DNA of 64,000 bases from Gonapodya prolifera JEL478 (taxonomy: Eukaryota > Monoblepharomycota > Monoblepharidomycetes > Monoblepharidales > Gonapodyaceae): positions 65,160 through 129,159 of the forward strand of contig KQ965756.1 in the NCBI GenBank assembly GCA_001574975.1, read 5' to 3'. The position numbers and the translations under genes were made by a program. Below, in pieces: positions 11,205 to 23,300 of the stretch. Under the pieces are notes generated by a model. It saw nothing but the letters and a program-made list of their open reading frames with translations, searched no databases and was not told where the DNA came from. Numbering within the stretch: position 1 is the stretch's first letter; every line of letters begins with the position of its first letter.

Positions 11205-13618
11205 ATGCAATGGTTCGCGAAACACATTTTCCAACCGCGGAACCAAATCGCCCCAACCAGGCAGATTTCCACCGCGAGATCGCTTTCGCAGCAATCGGCA
11301 ATGATGCCTGGCTCGGAATCGCCCCTCTCTCGACCGACTAACGCACAATTGCATCGCAAAACTTTCTCCAATCAAAAGCGTCTTCCCCGCCTACCCATTC
11401 CGTCACTTAAGCGCACCTGTGAACTTTACCTCGAAAGTTTAAAGCCTCTTGCGTCGGAGCAGGAATATCAAGAGTCGGAACGAAGAGTACAAGAGTTCCT
11501 GGGACCAGATGGGATGGGCATGGTTTTGCAACAGCGACTCATGGAGTGGGACAAAACACAGAAGGTAAATGTCTTAAAATGAATAAATTGCTCTAACATC
11601 TAACAAGTCGCACTTTAGTTTTCATGGTTGGAGGAGATTTGGACCGACAAGGCATACTTGGAATGGCGGGACCCGTCACTCATCAACACCAATTGGTGGG
11701 CGATGTTCAAGAATCATCCTAAGCACCCCAAAGCTCTTCTCCAGAAACCACCACCGCGTGGATCAGGGCTCTCGAGCTTTCAGGTTCAGAGAGCTGCGGG
11801 CTTGGTGAACGGATTTCTCGAGTATATGTCACGTGTCGCTCGGTCAGTAGGCATTTTCTCCTCCGAAAGTGGTTGATATACTCACGCTTACAGTATAGAG
11901 CTAAGGTCTCCCCCGAATTCGCTGGCTCCAACCCACAATGCATGTCCCAACTCAAAAGAATATTCTCCTCTTCACGCATCGCCGACCTTCCCCGAGATTA
12001 CATCTCATCCACTTTCCCCCCAAGGGCCCGCCACATTATTGTTGCCGTGCGAGATCAGTTGTACCGAGTGGAAGTACTTGCTGCCGGGAGGAGCATTGTG
12101 CCCTTGGCAGAAATCGAAAGGCTTCTTTATGCAGTCGGTCGGGACGCCCTTTCTGCAGAAGCGCAGCCTGCAGTGGGAATCATGACATCCGATAAAAGAG
12201 ACACCTGGGCGACGGTGAGCACCTGCGACCTTTCTTTCATAAAAGGAGATTGTCAAACCTCGGCATAGGTGCGACGTCACATCGAATCTCTTTCAATTGC
12301 AAATAAACAAAATCTATCAGTCATCGACGATGCTCTTTTTGTTCTCTGCCTTGATGACTACAGCTCACCTACGGACCAGCTCCACAAACAACTTTTCCAT
12401 GGCGACGCAAGTAACCGTTGGTTCGACAAAACAATTCAACTGGTGGTGGCCAATGATGGTCGTGCCGGAATCAATGCTGAACATTCGGCCGTGGATGCTA
12501 TGGTGGTTGTGAAAGTGTTTGAACATGCCTTGGCGAAGTGAGAAAAAGAATACCCATTTCACATATTCTCTTGGTTAACTGATTAACGAAATTCGATCGC
12601 AAGGGAACCAGTCTTTGACACATCAGAGGCGGAAACCGCAAACCTTCCGAATCCATCAAAGCTTCTTTGGGATATTGATGAAAGTGTGATGAAGGCGATA
12701 GATGCGGCCTCAACCAACGCAGAGCAGCTCATCAGCAACACCGAAACACTGACCATGAAGTTTCCTGTGTATGGCAAGGAGTATATCTCGAAAGTTGGTG
12801 AGTGTTTTATTAAACTTCTGTGTGGCCGGTGCCGAAGCTTAAGAGGACTCAAGCCCAAAGCTCGACGGACGCCTATGTGCAAATGGCCCTGCAATTGACT
12901 TGGGCTCGCCTGTATGATGTGCCGACTGCTACCTACGAAACTGCGTCGACACGGTCGTTCTTGCATGGGCGGACGGAGACGGTGCGTGTCTGCACAGAAG
13001 AGGCGGTCAGTTTTGCGAGGAGTTTCGACGATGATGAGGTTTTGGTGAGTCTTCAGAGCGCTAGAACTATATTATCGCCGAACTCAACGATATTGTGTTT
13101 CTACCAGTACAAGGATAAGGTTGCCCGGTTCCGAGCTGCAATTAAGAAGCAAAATTCTCTCGCCGTAGCTGCTTCACGAGGCGAAGGAATAGACCGTCAC
13201 TTGCTCGGGCTTCGGTGCATGATTCAATCGGAGGAGGAAAGGCGACAATGTGAGATATTTACAGACCCAGTATTTGGTCGCTCTATGTGGTTCCGCCTAT
13301 CCACATCAAACATCGGACCAGGAGTGGATTCGTGGGGAGGTCATGGGGGGTTTGGACCAGTTGTGAACGATGGCTATGGAATCAGTTATTCGATTGGGAA
13401 AGAGTCGATAGCTTTCAACATTTCAGCGAGGAAGAAGGGGGGGAAAGTGGACGTCCAGAAATTCCTTCAGATGTTGGATCGAAGTCTTAAGGACATGATG
13501 GTGCTATTTCCTAAAAGGAGCGAAGTGCTCGGAAAAAGCGGGTGAGTCAGTGTGTTCCGTTTCTTGCCTGACCACAATTTCAACACGATTTTTTCACCTC
13601 TAGAATCGCGAAGGTATA
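11205..13618 (+). CDS. Carnitine O-acetyltransferase, mitochondrial/peroxisomal
   Basis: Member of the choline/carnitine acyltransferase family, which moves acetyl groups between CoA and carnitine. Family landmarks in order: RLPRLPIPSLKRTCELYLESL at the start of the domain, NTNWWAMFKNHP, QCMSQLKRIFSSSRI, AVGIMTSDKRDTWA, SNRWFDKTIQLVVANDGRAG followed by NAEHSAVDA with the catalytic His, DAYVQMALQLTWARLY, the FLHGRTETVR motif, and RLSTSNIG. The chosen ATG gives an N-terminus rich in Arg/Gln/Ser and lacking acidic residues (MQWFAKHIFQPRNQIAPTRQ), which looks like a mitochondrial presequence. At least seven introns; the first donor is at 11565 and the last exon adds IAKV before TAA, a weak look-alike of a peroxisomal C-terminal signal. 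Dual targeting is known for fungal homologs but here is only a suggestion. Confidence 0.88.
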
Positions 13619-13741
13619 ACATTCATATAATATAAAATCAAAAGATACCACACATTCTCACTTAGATATATGAACTGTTTTGTTGGAGCAAATCGACTCA
13701 GTTCAATTGTGTCCAAAGACCCACCACCTCTTGACTGAAAT

Positions 13742-16576
13742 ATGGCAGAAGCAACGCCAATGGACACTGACCCACAGCAAACGGAGAATCCGGACGGAAT
13801 GTACCCAATTGCCGTTCTTCTTGACGAATTGAAACACGACGACGTCTCCCTGCGCCTAAATGCTGTTCGACGCCTGGGAACGATTGCGCTTGCCTTGGGC
13901 GTTGAGCGAACGAGAGAAGAGCTGGTGCCGTTCCTAGATGGTGAGTCATAAACTTGGACGTGGTCTGTAAACGAAGAGATGTTACTCCTTTCGGCGGGAC
14001 GCGTCGCAACACCTGTTTGTGGGAACTGTCTCAGAAGTAACGCTATTCTGGAATATTTGCTTTATGATGCCAAGGCTCGTGACTTTTGCGAAATGTATTC
14101 GTATTTGTCTCTGCAGTCGGACGATGGGAGAGGTGGAATTCACAATGGAGATTTCTCTGCCAATGAAAAAGTCCACAAAGCTCGACGCTTAGTATACCAG
14201 CGCCGAGTTAGAGCACATTTTCCTTCGCTCCTTACACTTATCTCGCCGTGGTGTTTAGAATCCATCGACGATGAAGACGAAGTCCTCTTAGCCCTTGCGG
14301 AAGAACTTGGCTCCTTTGTTGAGTACGTTGGTGGCCCAGCGTATGCACATGTGCTCCTCCTGCCTCTCGAGAACCTCGCGGCGGTGGAAGAAACTGTGGT
14401 GAGAGATAAGGTAAATCTTGCAACCCCAACGTCGGAGCACGAAAAATGGAGCTAAATAGTAAAGGTCGACAAAGAATTTGGCTGAAAGGTTCGGGTAACG
14501 GTGGAAGGGCGTTTTGGGGTCATTTGCAATTGTGATCCAGAGAAGTGAGAACAAAGAGGACTGGACCACGTCATGTTGGAAAAGCCGATGCGCCGACTTT
14601 TGTAATGATGTTCCACCAACTTATCAATGTGTTAGGCTGTTGAGTCGCTCTCCAAGATCTCCACTGTGTTCTCTCCTGGGCAAGTCGAAGAGCACTTCCT
14701 TCCTCTCGTCAAACGCTTGTCCTCTGGAGATTGGTTCACCTCGCGCACTTCTGCCTGCGGCTTATACGCGCCAGTGTACGATCGATGCACTCCTGCCATT
14801 CGGGACGAACTCCGCAAAGGGTTCTCAGTGCTGTGTCGCGACGATACACCAATGGTTAGGAGAGCAGCAGCCACAAATCTCTCGGTAAGGGCTCAGTTTT
14901 GTGTCTTATTTTAACGACAAGGGGCGACGCTACGTTGCTTGTTAGAAAATGATTGGCAAGGTTTCAAAAGACCATCTGATTGCGGACCTTCTCCCACTGT
15001 TCAATGGGCTTTCTCAAGATGACCAGGTTCTGCTTCAGTGCGAAGCCTGGTTCTTTACAATTCTCCTCACGTCATAAATCTTTTAGGATTCGGTCCGGCT
15101 TCTGACGGTCGAAGCTCTCATCGCTATTGCAAAGGTTCTCAGCGCCCCGGAGTCTAAAACCCACCTTCTCCAGGTTATGAGGAACCTGTGCTCGGATAAG
15201 TCGTGGCGGGTGCGATATATGGTGGCCGAAAAGTTTGTGGAGGTACGGATTCCCGTTTCGGTGATAAGCGCCACGGTTGCTTCATCTATTTCTTTCACGG
15301 GGAAGATGTCCAAGGCCGTTGGAGACGTCTTGGTCCGAGAAGAATTGATTCTGGCATATGTACACGTGCTGAAAGACTCCGAGGCTGAGGTCCGCACTGC
15401 AGCGGCAACCCAGATTCCGGGTATGTTCACGTATGGATGATGCACCAGCGCTCAAATGAACCTGAGATCCTTCGATTATTATGCAGGTTTCTCTGCGCTC
15501 ATTGACCGCGACGCTATCCTGAGGAACATTCTTCCGTGTGTCCAAACACTTGTGTCCGATGCGTCCCAACACGTGAGAGCTTCCCTCGCTACTCACATAA
15601 CTGGCCTTGCTCCACTTTTGGGGAAGGATAAGTGCGTTCCAAAATAATAATGACCATCGAGCGATTCTCATGTTTTATTTGCGTCTTCGTCAGCACCATC
15701 GAACATCTTTTACCCCTCTTCCTTCAACTTCTCAAAGACGAAGCACCCGAGGTCCGACTCAACATTATCTCTAAACTTGATCTGGTGAACAATGGTTGGT
15801 ACCCGTGTCCTGGAAAATTGTTCCGTTTGACAATGTTCGGACCATATTCCCCCGCTCACAACTTCAGTTATTGGAATCGAGCTTCTCTCTCAATCTCTTC
15901 TTCCCGCCATTGTGGAGCTGGCTGAGGACAAGCAATGGCGTGTCCGCCTCGCCATAATCGAGAACATTCCCCTCCTCGCAAGTCACTTGGGTCAGGATTT
16001 CTTCGACGAAAAGTTGTCCAACTTGTGCATGCAATGGCTTGGTGATGCGGTGTTTTCAATCCGCGAAGCCGCAACTGCAAATCTGAGGAAACTAACCGAG
16101 GTGTTCGGAGTGGACTGGGCCAAGAGGACTATCATCCCAAAAGTGTTGGAGCTGTCTTCCAACCAAAACTACCTCTACCGAATGACCACTTTATTCGCAT
16201 TGACGGTGATTTCGTCCGCTTTTTCTTTCGCTCGAAAGGATCAAGGTTGACCTTCGCTCTCTTTGCACAGACTCTTGCCCAAGTAGTGACTCCAGAGGTT
16301 GTGAAAGACCTCATCGTCCCCACCGTCATAACTCTGAGCGCGGATCCCATCCCCAACATCCGCTTTAATGTTGCAAAATCGTTCGAGCAGTTAACCCCAA
16401 TCCTACGGAAACCTGAGCTGGGAAACACACTGAATGGTGACGTGAGAGGCACCCTCAACAAGCTTAACGAGGACCCTGATGTGGATGTTCGGTATTATGC
16501 GCACCGGGCGCTTATTGCTGGTGAGTACAAGTCTCTGATTGTAGCCAGTTCTGAGTTTAACTTCAATGGGGAATAA
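13742..16576 (+). CDS. TPD3: PP2A regulatory subunit A (HEAT-repeat scaffold)
   Basis: Scaffold subunit of protein phosphatase 2A: stacked HEAT repeats hold the catalytic C and variable B subunits. The N-terminus [20 protein letters not shown] and [19 protein letters not shown], then [75 protein letters not shown] and [18 protein letters not shown] match the highly conserved family along its length. The first intron (about 13941-14258) is 317 bp, much longer than usual here. Other introns follow 14408, 14884, 15029, 15240, 15420, 15630, 15793 and 16205. The last exon ends [15 protein letters not shown]; the frame then stops at 16576 after an extra stretch, or a further intron gives another short end, so the C-terminus is uncertain. 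It converges with the S3 gene. Confidence 0.9.
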
Positions 16577-16903
16577 GCCCAGTAAAACACGTGTCTTAGT
16601 TAAGAATGGAGGTGTGGTATCATAGTGAATGTCCTTGTTAGGTTGAACAGGGGGGTGTTTTCAGGTTGAACGGTTGTTGCTATTCCCCAAAGTTCGAATA
16701 CATATGCTGTTCGCTGTTCCAACACGAACGCAATGTGCGCAAAAATATGAAAGACCTCGTGCGCTTCGCTGACATTTATCATATGTGCAAATTCCCGACT
16801 CATAATACATTCCCGAACGACGACACTACCTCACCCCACTCCCCCACCCCCTTTCCACCCCTACCCCACTATTTGCCCGTCATACTACATGCTCCACATC
16901 ACA

Positions 16904-18497
16904 TTACGCGACAAGCTCGGCTTCCTCAGCAACAGGTGCGGCGACAGCTTGTGCAGGCTCGGGCACGGGAACCGGGATTTCCTCCTCAGGTTTTGGTTCC
17001 TTGGAAGCAATGAAGTATCAAAGCGCTGCCCCAACACACCTCCCCGCTCTTCATAAAACTCACGATGATTGTCACGTTGTCGGGGAGAGGCTTTTTGGGA
17101 CCCTGCTTGCCCGTGGGGTCCTGGGCGAGCATAATCTTGACCTTCACGCCGAGCACACCCTGTCTCAGAAGCACGTGCCTGACTGCTGTGTCGATGTACT
17201 CCTGGGCGGGCTGGCCAGAGTGGATCATGAACCCGTCGGCGAACTTCATGGATTTGGCACGGGCACCACGAAGCTTGCCAGACACGACAACTTCAACACC
17301 TTTGGCACCGGACTCCGTGGCGAATCGGAGAACACCGTAGCATGCACTGTTGGATTGACGAGCGGGTGGAAAAGGAACAAGTCAATAAATATCGTCAAGA
17401 GGAAATCCCCCTCTCCCTTTACTCTGTAGTGCGGTGGCGTGTTCTGTAACAAGGCAGCGACCGATTTGCCTTGTCATCCAATCGTATGCCACCCAGGAGT
17501 TTGATTTCCAGCACACTCCTAAAAGCCCCGAACCTGAAGTCGCCGCGATACTCACCGCCTGACAGCAAGACCACCCAACAGCTTGAACTTCAAGCTCTCG
17601 GCCTGGGCAATGGCACTAAGACCCCTGTTCTGGATCTTCTCGGCGTAGAGCTCAACGGTGCCCTCGGGGAACCCGAACCGCTTCTGCACGACGGCCGTGA
17701 GCTCCCGAATCCTGCGCCCGCGCTCGCCAAGGACGTTCTGGGTGCGGGTGGCGCGGATGATGACCTCGGTGCGGGCGGGAGTCACACGGACTTCGACTCC
17801 GGAGTACCCGTCCTCAGCGAGCTCGCGGGTGAGTAGCTCGTTAAGTTCGGCGTAGAAGACACCGTCGGCGACGAACTGCGTTTTGAAAGTGTGAGAAGGC
17901 AATGAATTCAGAAAGGCGGGGGTTGGTAGGGCAGTTCGTAGATGGTCAGTTTGAGGTGAAGTTGAATGAACCATCTCCCTCGCCTCCGTTGTGGCCAAAC
18001 ACCATCCACCCGCCCACCAGCTGCAATCACACCCGCGCACATCAAAGATTTCATTTGATGTGATCCTCTCGCTCCAATCTTGTCGTGCCAACACTCCACT
18101 CGCCCACGCCCGGCATTCCATTCATTCCTCCAAAGCCCACTCGGACCGCTTCATCCCCATTTCAGAGTCGGATTGCAGCCATAAACAGCGTCGCTTGCGC
18201 TCGACCGTTTACACTTAGAGGTGTCAGAAATAATAGTGCCGAACACGGTCGGACTCATCAGGAAGGGGAGTGCGAAGCGGCTGAGTGGGTCCATTGCAAC
18301 ACCACGGCACCGTATAGTTGGCGCACGATGATTTCTGGATGATGTTCCACTCTGTGTGTGTTCCTTATCCTTGTTTCCAAGTGTGCAGACACTTCCGAAG
18401 ATGACCTCCACCCACGTCGATCGGAATCCCGACCACCCCGCCGTTCAGACTGCCGCCCGCTGACCTTTCTCTTTTTGGACATTTGCGTGGCCGCCAT
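16904..18497 (-). CDS. RPS3: 40S ribosomal protein S3
   Basis: Four exons, 18497-18465, 17875-17556, 17346-17064 and 16999-16904, give 243 residues, the same length as the human protein. It reads [11 protein letters not shown], then [20 protein letters not shown], the KH-domain core [61 protein letters not shown] and [17 protein letters not shown]3 sits at the mRNA entry of the small subunit and also has a DNA-repair lyase role in other eukaryotes. Exon 1 codes only eleven residues and is followed by a 589-bp intron, the usual place for regulatory or snoRNA-bearing introns in ribosomal protein genes. The C-terminus is an acidic Pro/Ala-rich tail ending EAELVA. Confidence 0.96.
18154..18269 (-). 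ncRNA. Weak candidate C/D-box snoRNA in RPS3 intron 1
   Basis: On the sense strand of the RPS3 first intron a TGATGA (18260-18255) precedes CTGA boxes at 18227-18224 and 18165-18162. A 5-bp terminal stem TCCCC/GGGGA (18269-18265 with 18158-18154) brackets the outer boxes at the distances seen in C/D snoRNAs. S3 introns host the U15 snoRNA in vertebrates, so the place is plausible. No clear C' box and no rRNA guide match were recognised, so this may be chance. Confidence 0.25.
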
Positions 18498-18592
18498 GGT
18501 GGTGGGGTGGGCGCAGGGAAATGGATGGATGGTTACCCCGTTCGTCAGGCGAATTTCTAGTTGTTGTATAGTAGTGTAACTAACCAAGGAAC

Positions 18593-18889
18593 CTACCACA
18601 CTGCAACGCAAACCAGTGCAACATTTGGTCCTTTCACCGCCGTGGCTGTAGAGGCAGCGCAGAGCTCTTGAATCGGGTTGACGATGTCGTCGTCCAGTAC
18701 CGAATCAACTCCAGAGTGCGCACGGAGGTTATCCACGATGATCCTGAGACAAAAGGACATGGGGCAATCGAAAATGGAATCTGACAGTCTGTAGGGACGC
18801 ATGTATCCGGATGTTGACTTAAACCGTTCGGACATTGTGGTTGCCGACAACTCACATTCATGTTCGAAACCGACGCGCCAGAACTCCAC
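18593..18889 (-). CDS. Possible small hypothetical protein upstream of RPS3
   Basis: An open frame of 98 codons reading ...RIIVDNLRAHSGVDSV, LDDDIVNPIQELCAAST and VKGPNVALVCVAVW before TAG. Composition is protein-like in its second half, and GT...AG pairs upstream (a donor at 18855, an acceptor before 18728) could join it to further exons. I do not recognise the family. It lies head-to-tail just upstream of RPS3, so it could equally be non-coding leader or promoter DNA. Confidence 0.3.
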   Translation of the reverse strand: MEFWRVGFEHECELSATTMSERFKSTSGYMRPYRLSDSIFDCPMSFCLRIIVDNLRAHSGVDSVLDDDIVNPIQELCAASTATAVKGPNVALVCVAVW

Positions 18890-19049
18890 AACGACCTCAG
18901 TCCCATGTGCCGCAACCTCTTGTGGTGGACGTTTGTGGACACCATCGGTCGAGAATTAAATGGAGAAAGCTCCCGCTGCACTTTTGCGGGTCCATGTTTA
19001 TTCATATGAGTTCCACTTCACACCTCGTTCCTCAACGAAACTTCTTTCC

Positions 19050-20060
19050 TCAATGAAACGCAAACAGAAGCTTCTGCGCTGCCCTCCACACCTCTTCCCA
19101 CACCTCCTCCTGCTCCCACTTGTTCTCCTTGAGTCTAGACAGCGTGACATTGCCATCATTCATCAATCTGAGCTCATACCGCCCGTGCTGGTGCGGGTAC
19201 GACCGTGGTCGCCACGCGGCCTCAGTGATGCCCTGAACGAACAGCTCCAGAGAGGCTTAGGACGAGGCGCGCTGGGCTCTGGTGATGGTGCGTGAAGGTG
19301 CTCCAGGAGAAGTGCGGGCCATTGTGCAGGGCGAGGTTGCCCCCGTGTTCCGCCGTGAGGCGCCTGTGCCCGGCGGACCGGGGCATTTTGGATACGCGAT
19401 GCAGTGATGCCGTGATGGTCACGGTAAACAAAGGTACGCGGTCCCAACACATGGCTCACCAAAACTTATCAGGGGACCAGAGACATTCCCCCGGCTCCAG
19501 GACGTTTTTTAATCCGCGGCTTGGATTTGGCGGGGACACGAGTCGCCATCGGGCGCCTAGCGCCATGGGCCCACAAGGGCTGCTCCAGAGAAGCAGTTCA
19601 GTCTCTGCGGGGCACTCGGATCCGTCAAGGTGCAGTGCTGTATTGGCGCCGTGGCGAAGGACCAGCGTGGTGTCGCTTTTGGCGCAGTGGCTGGTGAGCT
19701 TGAGGAGCTCGCGGTGGTTGATCGTCACCGTCGTGCAGGCTCGGCCGAGGTGGAGTTCACCGTGGAAACCTGGGTTTTCAGAGAAAGTGATCCAGCGTTT
19801 TGAATGTCTTCTGGTTGGACGTTTTGCCCTGAGATCTCTTGCGACCTGGTGTGCGGGAAGCCACCGACCGCATTCCTCTCGCTCGCCGGCAGATTGATGG
19901 TTGCCGTGTTATCTGTGTCCTGCACCGGAGAATTCATCCGTGTTCCAATGTAAACGCCAATACAGAGAAATGCAAAACCGTGCCCCGACGGACCCATCAT
20001 GATGAGGAAGATGAGGGTTGATATGTACACCAAAGCCGAAATGACGTATCCCTCGAGCAT
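19050..20060 (-). CDS. Membrane-anchored bulb-type (mannose-binding) lectin-like protein, frame broken
   Basis: The ATG at 20060 opens a hydrophobic N-terminus (SALVYISTLIFLIMMG) that could be a signal anchor. Downstream segments carry bulb-lectin (beta-prism II) repeats: TLVLRHGANTALH with LLLWSS, then LEPGECLWSPDKF spliced (GTGAGC...CACAG) to WRLTAEHGGNLALHNGPHF and SWSTFTHH, then LELFVQGITEAAWRP and YELRLMNDGNVTLSRL, ending QKLLFAFH and TGA. This D-G-N/H-G-A-N beta-strand pattern with W-S repeats is typical of mannose-binding B-lectin domains; two domains seem present. Around 19,237-19,245 the frame changes between ARLVLSLSGA and LELFVQG with no GT...AG pair that could explain it, so the gene may be frameshifted, a sequencing error, or spliced in an unusual way. 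The exon join after the anchor is unresolved. Confidence 0.6.
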
Positions 20061-20322
20061 CTATTGATCATGGGCAGTGATCGTTAACCAAACAAGACGA
20101 TGGCCACGTGGTGACGCTCGTTCTCACGACAGCCAGCCTCTCTGCCGCCTCGGCACCCGCGTATCTGCCGATCTCTCGTCCGTCCAGAAAATCAATGGTT
20201 CCGTGCGTTTCGATTTTCTTCGTGTGAATCCAAGTGTTGGCCGTATTGTGAGGGTGACCAACCCCTGGCAGCAGGTGGCCACAGCGACAGTGTCCACACT
20301 TTGTCTTTGCAGAATTGTTTCG

Positions 20323-23300
20323 ATGGAGACGCGGCATCCACTCGATTCCTCGGGCGTCGGCGCGTGGGAAGACTCTCTGTCCACCGCACGGAGCGAACTG
20401 TCTGCCATTGAAGGTGATACTCTTCGCCGATTATTCCCAACCTTGTCTTATTCCGCATTCAATTGACCGTTTCCCTCAACCAATTCAATGAAAACGTGCA
20501 CGCTATAGATCTTTTGCTGTCCTCTGTCGTGCTCTGGATCGCCAAACCACCTCCTGCTGCGAAACAAATCTCAGCGGGGAGCCCCACAAGCCCTCCCACT
20601 CCAAGCATTGCCTCCAACGCTCCCAACTTTGGTCTTAAGGCCGGTGATGTCGTATTTGCCGAGATTCTTTCACCCGAACGCGTTGATGGCCAGGCACCGC
20701 AGAATCAGGCTACAGTGGCCACCGTCAAATTGTGTCTGTCACTCGACGAAGTTCCGGGAGACTGCATCCGCGCACAAGTCTACCCAGATTCTACCTCAGA
20801 AACGTCGCGCCAATTGCTACACTCGTCCCAACAAGGTGCCGGTCTCCCCCCACAAACCACCATGAACGCAGCTCTCTCCACCAATTTTCTTCGTCGATCC
20901 TATAAGGCCGACAAAGACAATTCCAACGACGGAGACTTCCACCTCGTCATTAAAAGTCGCTTCCCCCGAGTAAGAGCCCGCAACAATCCCATCTTTCTTC
21001 ATAATCCTTTGCCGGACATTGCTCTGCTCTGTTGCATCGCCAGTCCTCCATTCCTCCCGCCCACTCTGTCCACCTCATCGATCCTCATCCCACGCATGGA
21101 CCTAACCCCAGTCGGCCTTCCATCTCCTCCCTATCCTCGCCGACACCACTCACAGCGCAGCTCATCGGTCGCCTCGCAGCCGCGGGCACCCAATCTCTCT
21201 CCGGGCACGTCGTAGGGCGCGTCCTAGCAAGACAGTCCGCCGACGCGACCGGTCTGGGCCCCTCGAGCGACCCCGTCGAGTCCCCACTTGCCCGAATAGT
21301 GGAGTCGACCATCGTCACATTCGCCACGGACGCCCTGCCTCCGAAGCAGGACCCAGCCCCTCTCCTTGTCCCTGCCGAAGAAGAAGGCGAATCCACGTTC
21401 ATGTCAAGCATGCTCCAAGCCTGCCCCGCCATCCCCACAACCGCCACAAACCTCGCGCGCCTCGTACACACCCACCTGCACATGTCCGGCACCGGTGCCA
21501 CCACGCCATCCGGATACGTACTGCCACGGGGATGCACGCTATGGGGTCCACCGCGGTCCGGCAAATCGCGACTGGCAAAGTCGCTCGTCGATGTCGTGCG
21601 CCGGCAGACCGCCTCGGGGGTGAAGGTGACGAGCGGCGCGTACATCGACCTTGCCCGACTAGCGGTAGAGTCGTCGAGTGCGTTCAAAGCGTTTTTTGTA
21701 CACACACACATTTGGTTGGACTGACGAAGCGCACTCGTTGCACAGCGCCCGCCGCCAGCCTTCACGGCCTCTTGCGCGCGCTGAAGAATACGCATGGCGT
21801 CGTAGTATTGGACAATGCGGACGCGTTGGTCAGTCTTCGATTGGGGAGCGAAAAGACTGGTGCGTTACGCCACGGTGGAGGTCTGAGCGGAACCCCGCGA
21901 GTTAACCAAGACAGCATAGACATGTCCCGCCTTCTGCTGGCGGTCGCTCTTGACGCAGTGGATGACCCTGCGTTTGTTGGACTATATTTTATCGGTGAGC
22001 TCTGCCATCTTCCCTCCCTATCTGTTGGACTGTGGCTCACTCGCTCTCAGCCATAACGCCCAACCCACCAACATCGCTCCCCTCGCTACTCACCCGCCGG
22101 GGCCGCCTCCACTCCAGCGTCGAGCTGCCCATACTGGACGAAAACGCGCGATCTGCTGTGCTTTTAGACGCGCTTGGGTGTGAGTCCAGCTGTTGCTGTT
22201 CACAGTACTGGCGCCAAACGGCGACATGACGGTCCGTTGCAGATGTACCCGCGGGCCAACTCCCCGCCGACGAGCGCCTTCGCGTCGCGTCTTTTGCAGC
22301 ACGCAGATCGCGCGGGTTTGCCGCGGGCGACCTCGTGGCCGCCGTGAGCCGGGCCGCGATCACGGTCCGGGGTACACGCGTGGACCAACAATTCGACAAC
22401 GCCACGGTAAGACCAAGCCCCCGTGCATACCTTAAAGGAGTGTATGATTCACTCAATATTGCAGCGTTGGTTGCATGCCATCGACACCGCGATAGCAGAC
22501 GCCAGGCCGGCGCTGTTGGCCGGTGCGAGCGAGGGGCTTTCCGTCAGTGTGCCCGAGGGCGGGTGGGATAAGATTTACGGGGTGGAGGCGTTGAGAGATG
22601 AGATTGAAGTGAGCGCTTCGCGTTTGTCAGAGCGCTCGTCTTGTTGTGCATGCTTGAGCATATTGCCGTCTTGCCCTCCCCACCACAAGACGTCTGTTCT
22701 GTTTCCCCTGCTCTACCCAACGCCGCATCTCCCACACCCGACAGGAGTGCTGATTTCTGGGCCTCCTGGCACAGGCAAAACGCTTCTTGCAACAGCGCTC
22801 GCTCGCGCTACGGGGTGGCATGCCGTGATGCTAGATGGGGCCGGTGTTATGGGAAAAGTTGTTGGAGAGGCGGAGGCCAAAGTCAGGAAGGTGTTTGAGG
22901 GCGTCGCTGGTGGTGGATGGGTCATACTTATGGACCAGGTGAGTTTTTCTGGTTCTGTGAAGTCGAATTCGCCAAGTAACTCAAGTCGACCAACCTCCCA
23001 GCTCGACGTCATTGCGCCACAACGCGAAGGACCGGATTCGGGCACATCTGGAGTGTCGGAACGCGTTGTTGCGGCTCTCATTTCTGAGCTTGATGCTGTG
23101 GCGGAGAAGGTTCAGAGGGGAGACGGACAGGGCGTGATGATTATTGCAAGTGAGGTCTCGTGGCAACGGAGACTAATCGCATGCTCACACCTGGCGCTTG
23201 ACAGCCACTTCTCGACCGTCGGTGATTGATTCAGCGCTTCTGCGACCGGGACGGTTCGATCATCACATCAAACTGGAAGCTCCAAATTCGAAGGTGGGAG

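Noticed and set aside
18230-18262. Hammerhead-ribozyme-like CTGATGAGTCCG in the RPS3 intron
   Set aside because: The CUGAUGA core is there and a small stem can form, but the required GAAA after the stem is missing. A C/D box reading fits better, and even that is weak.
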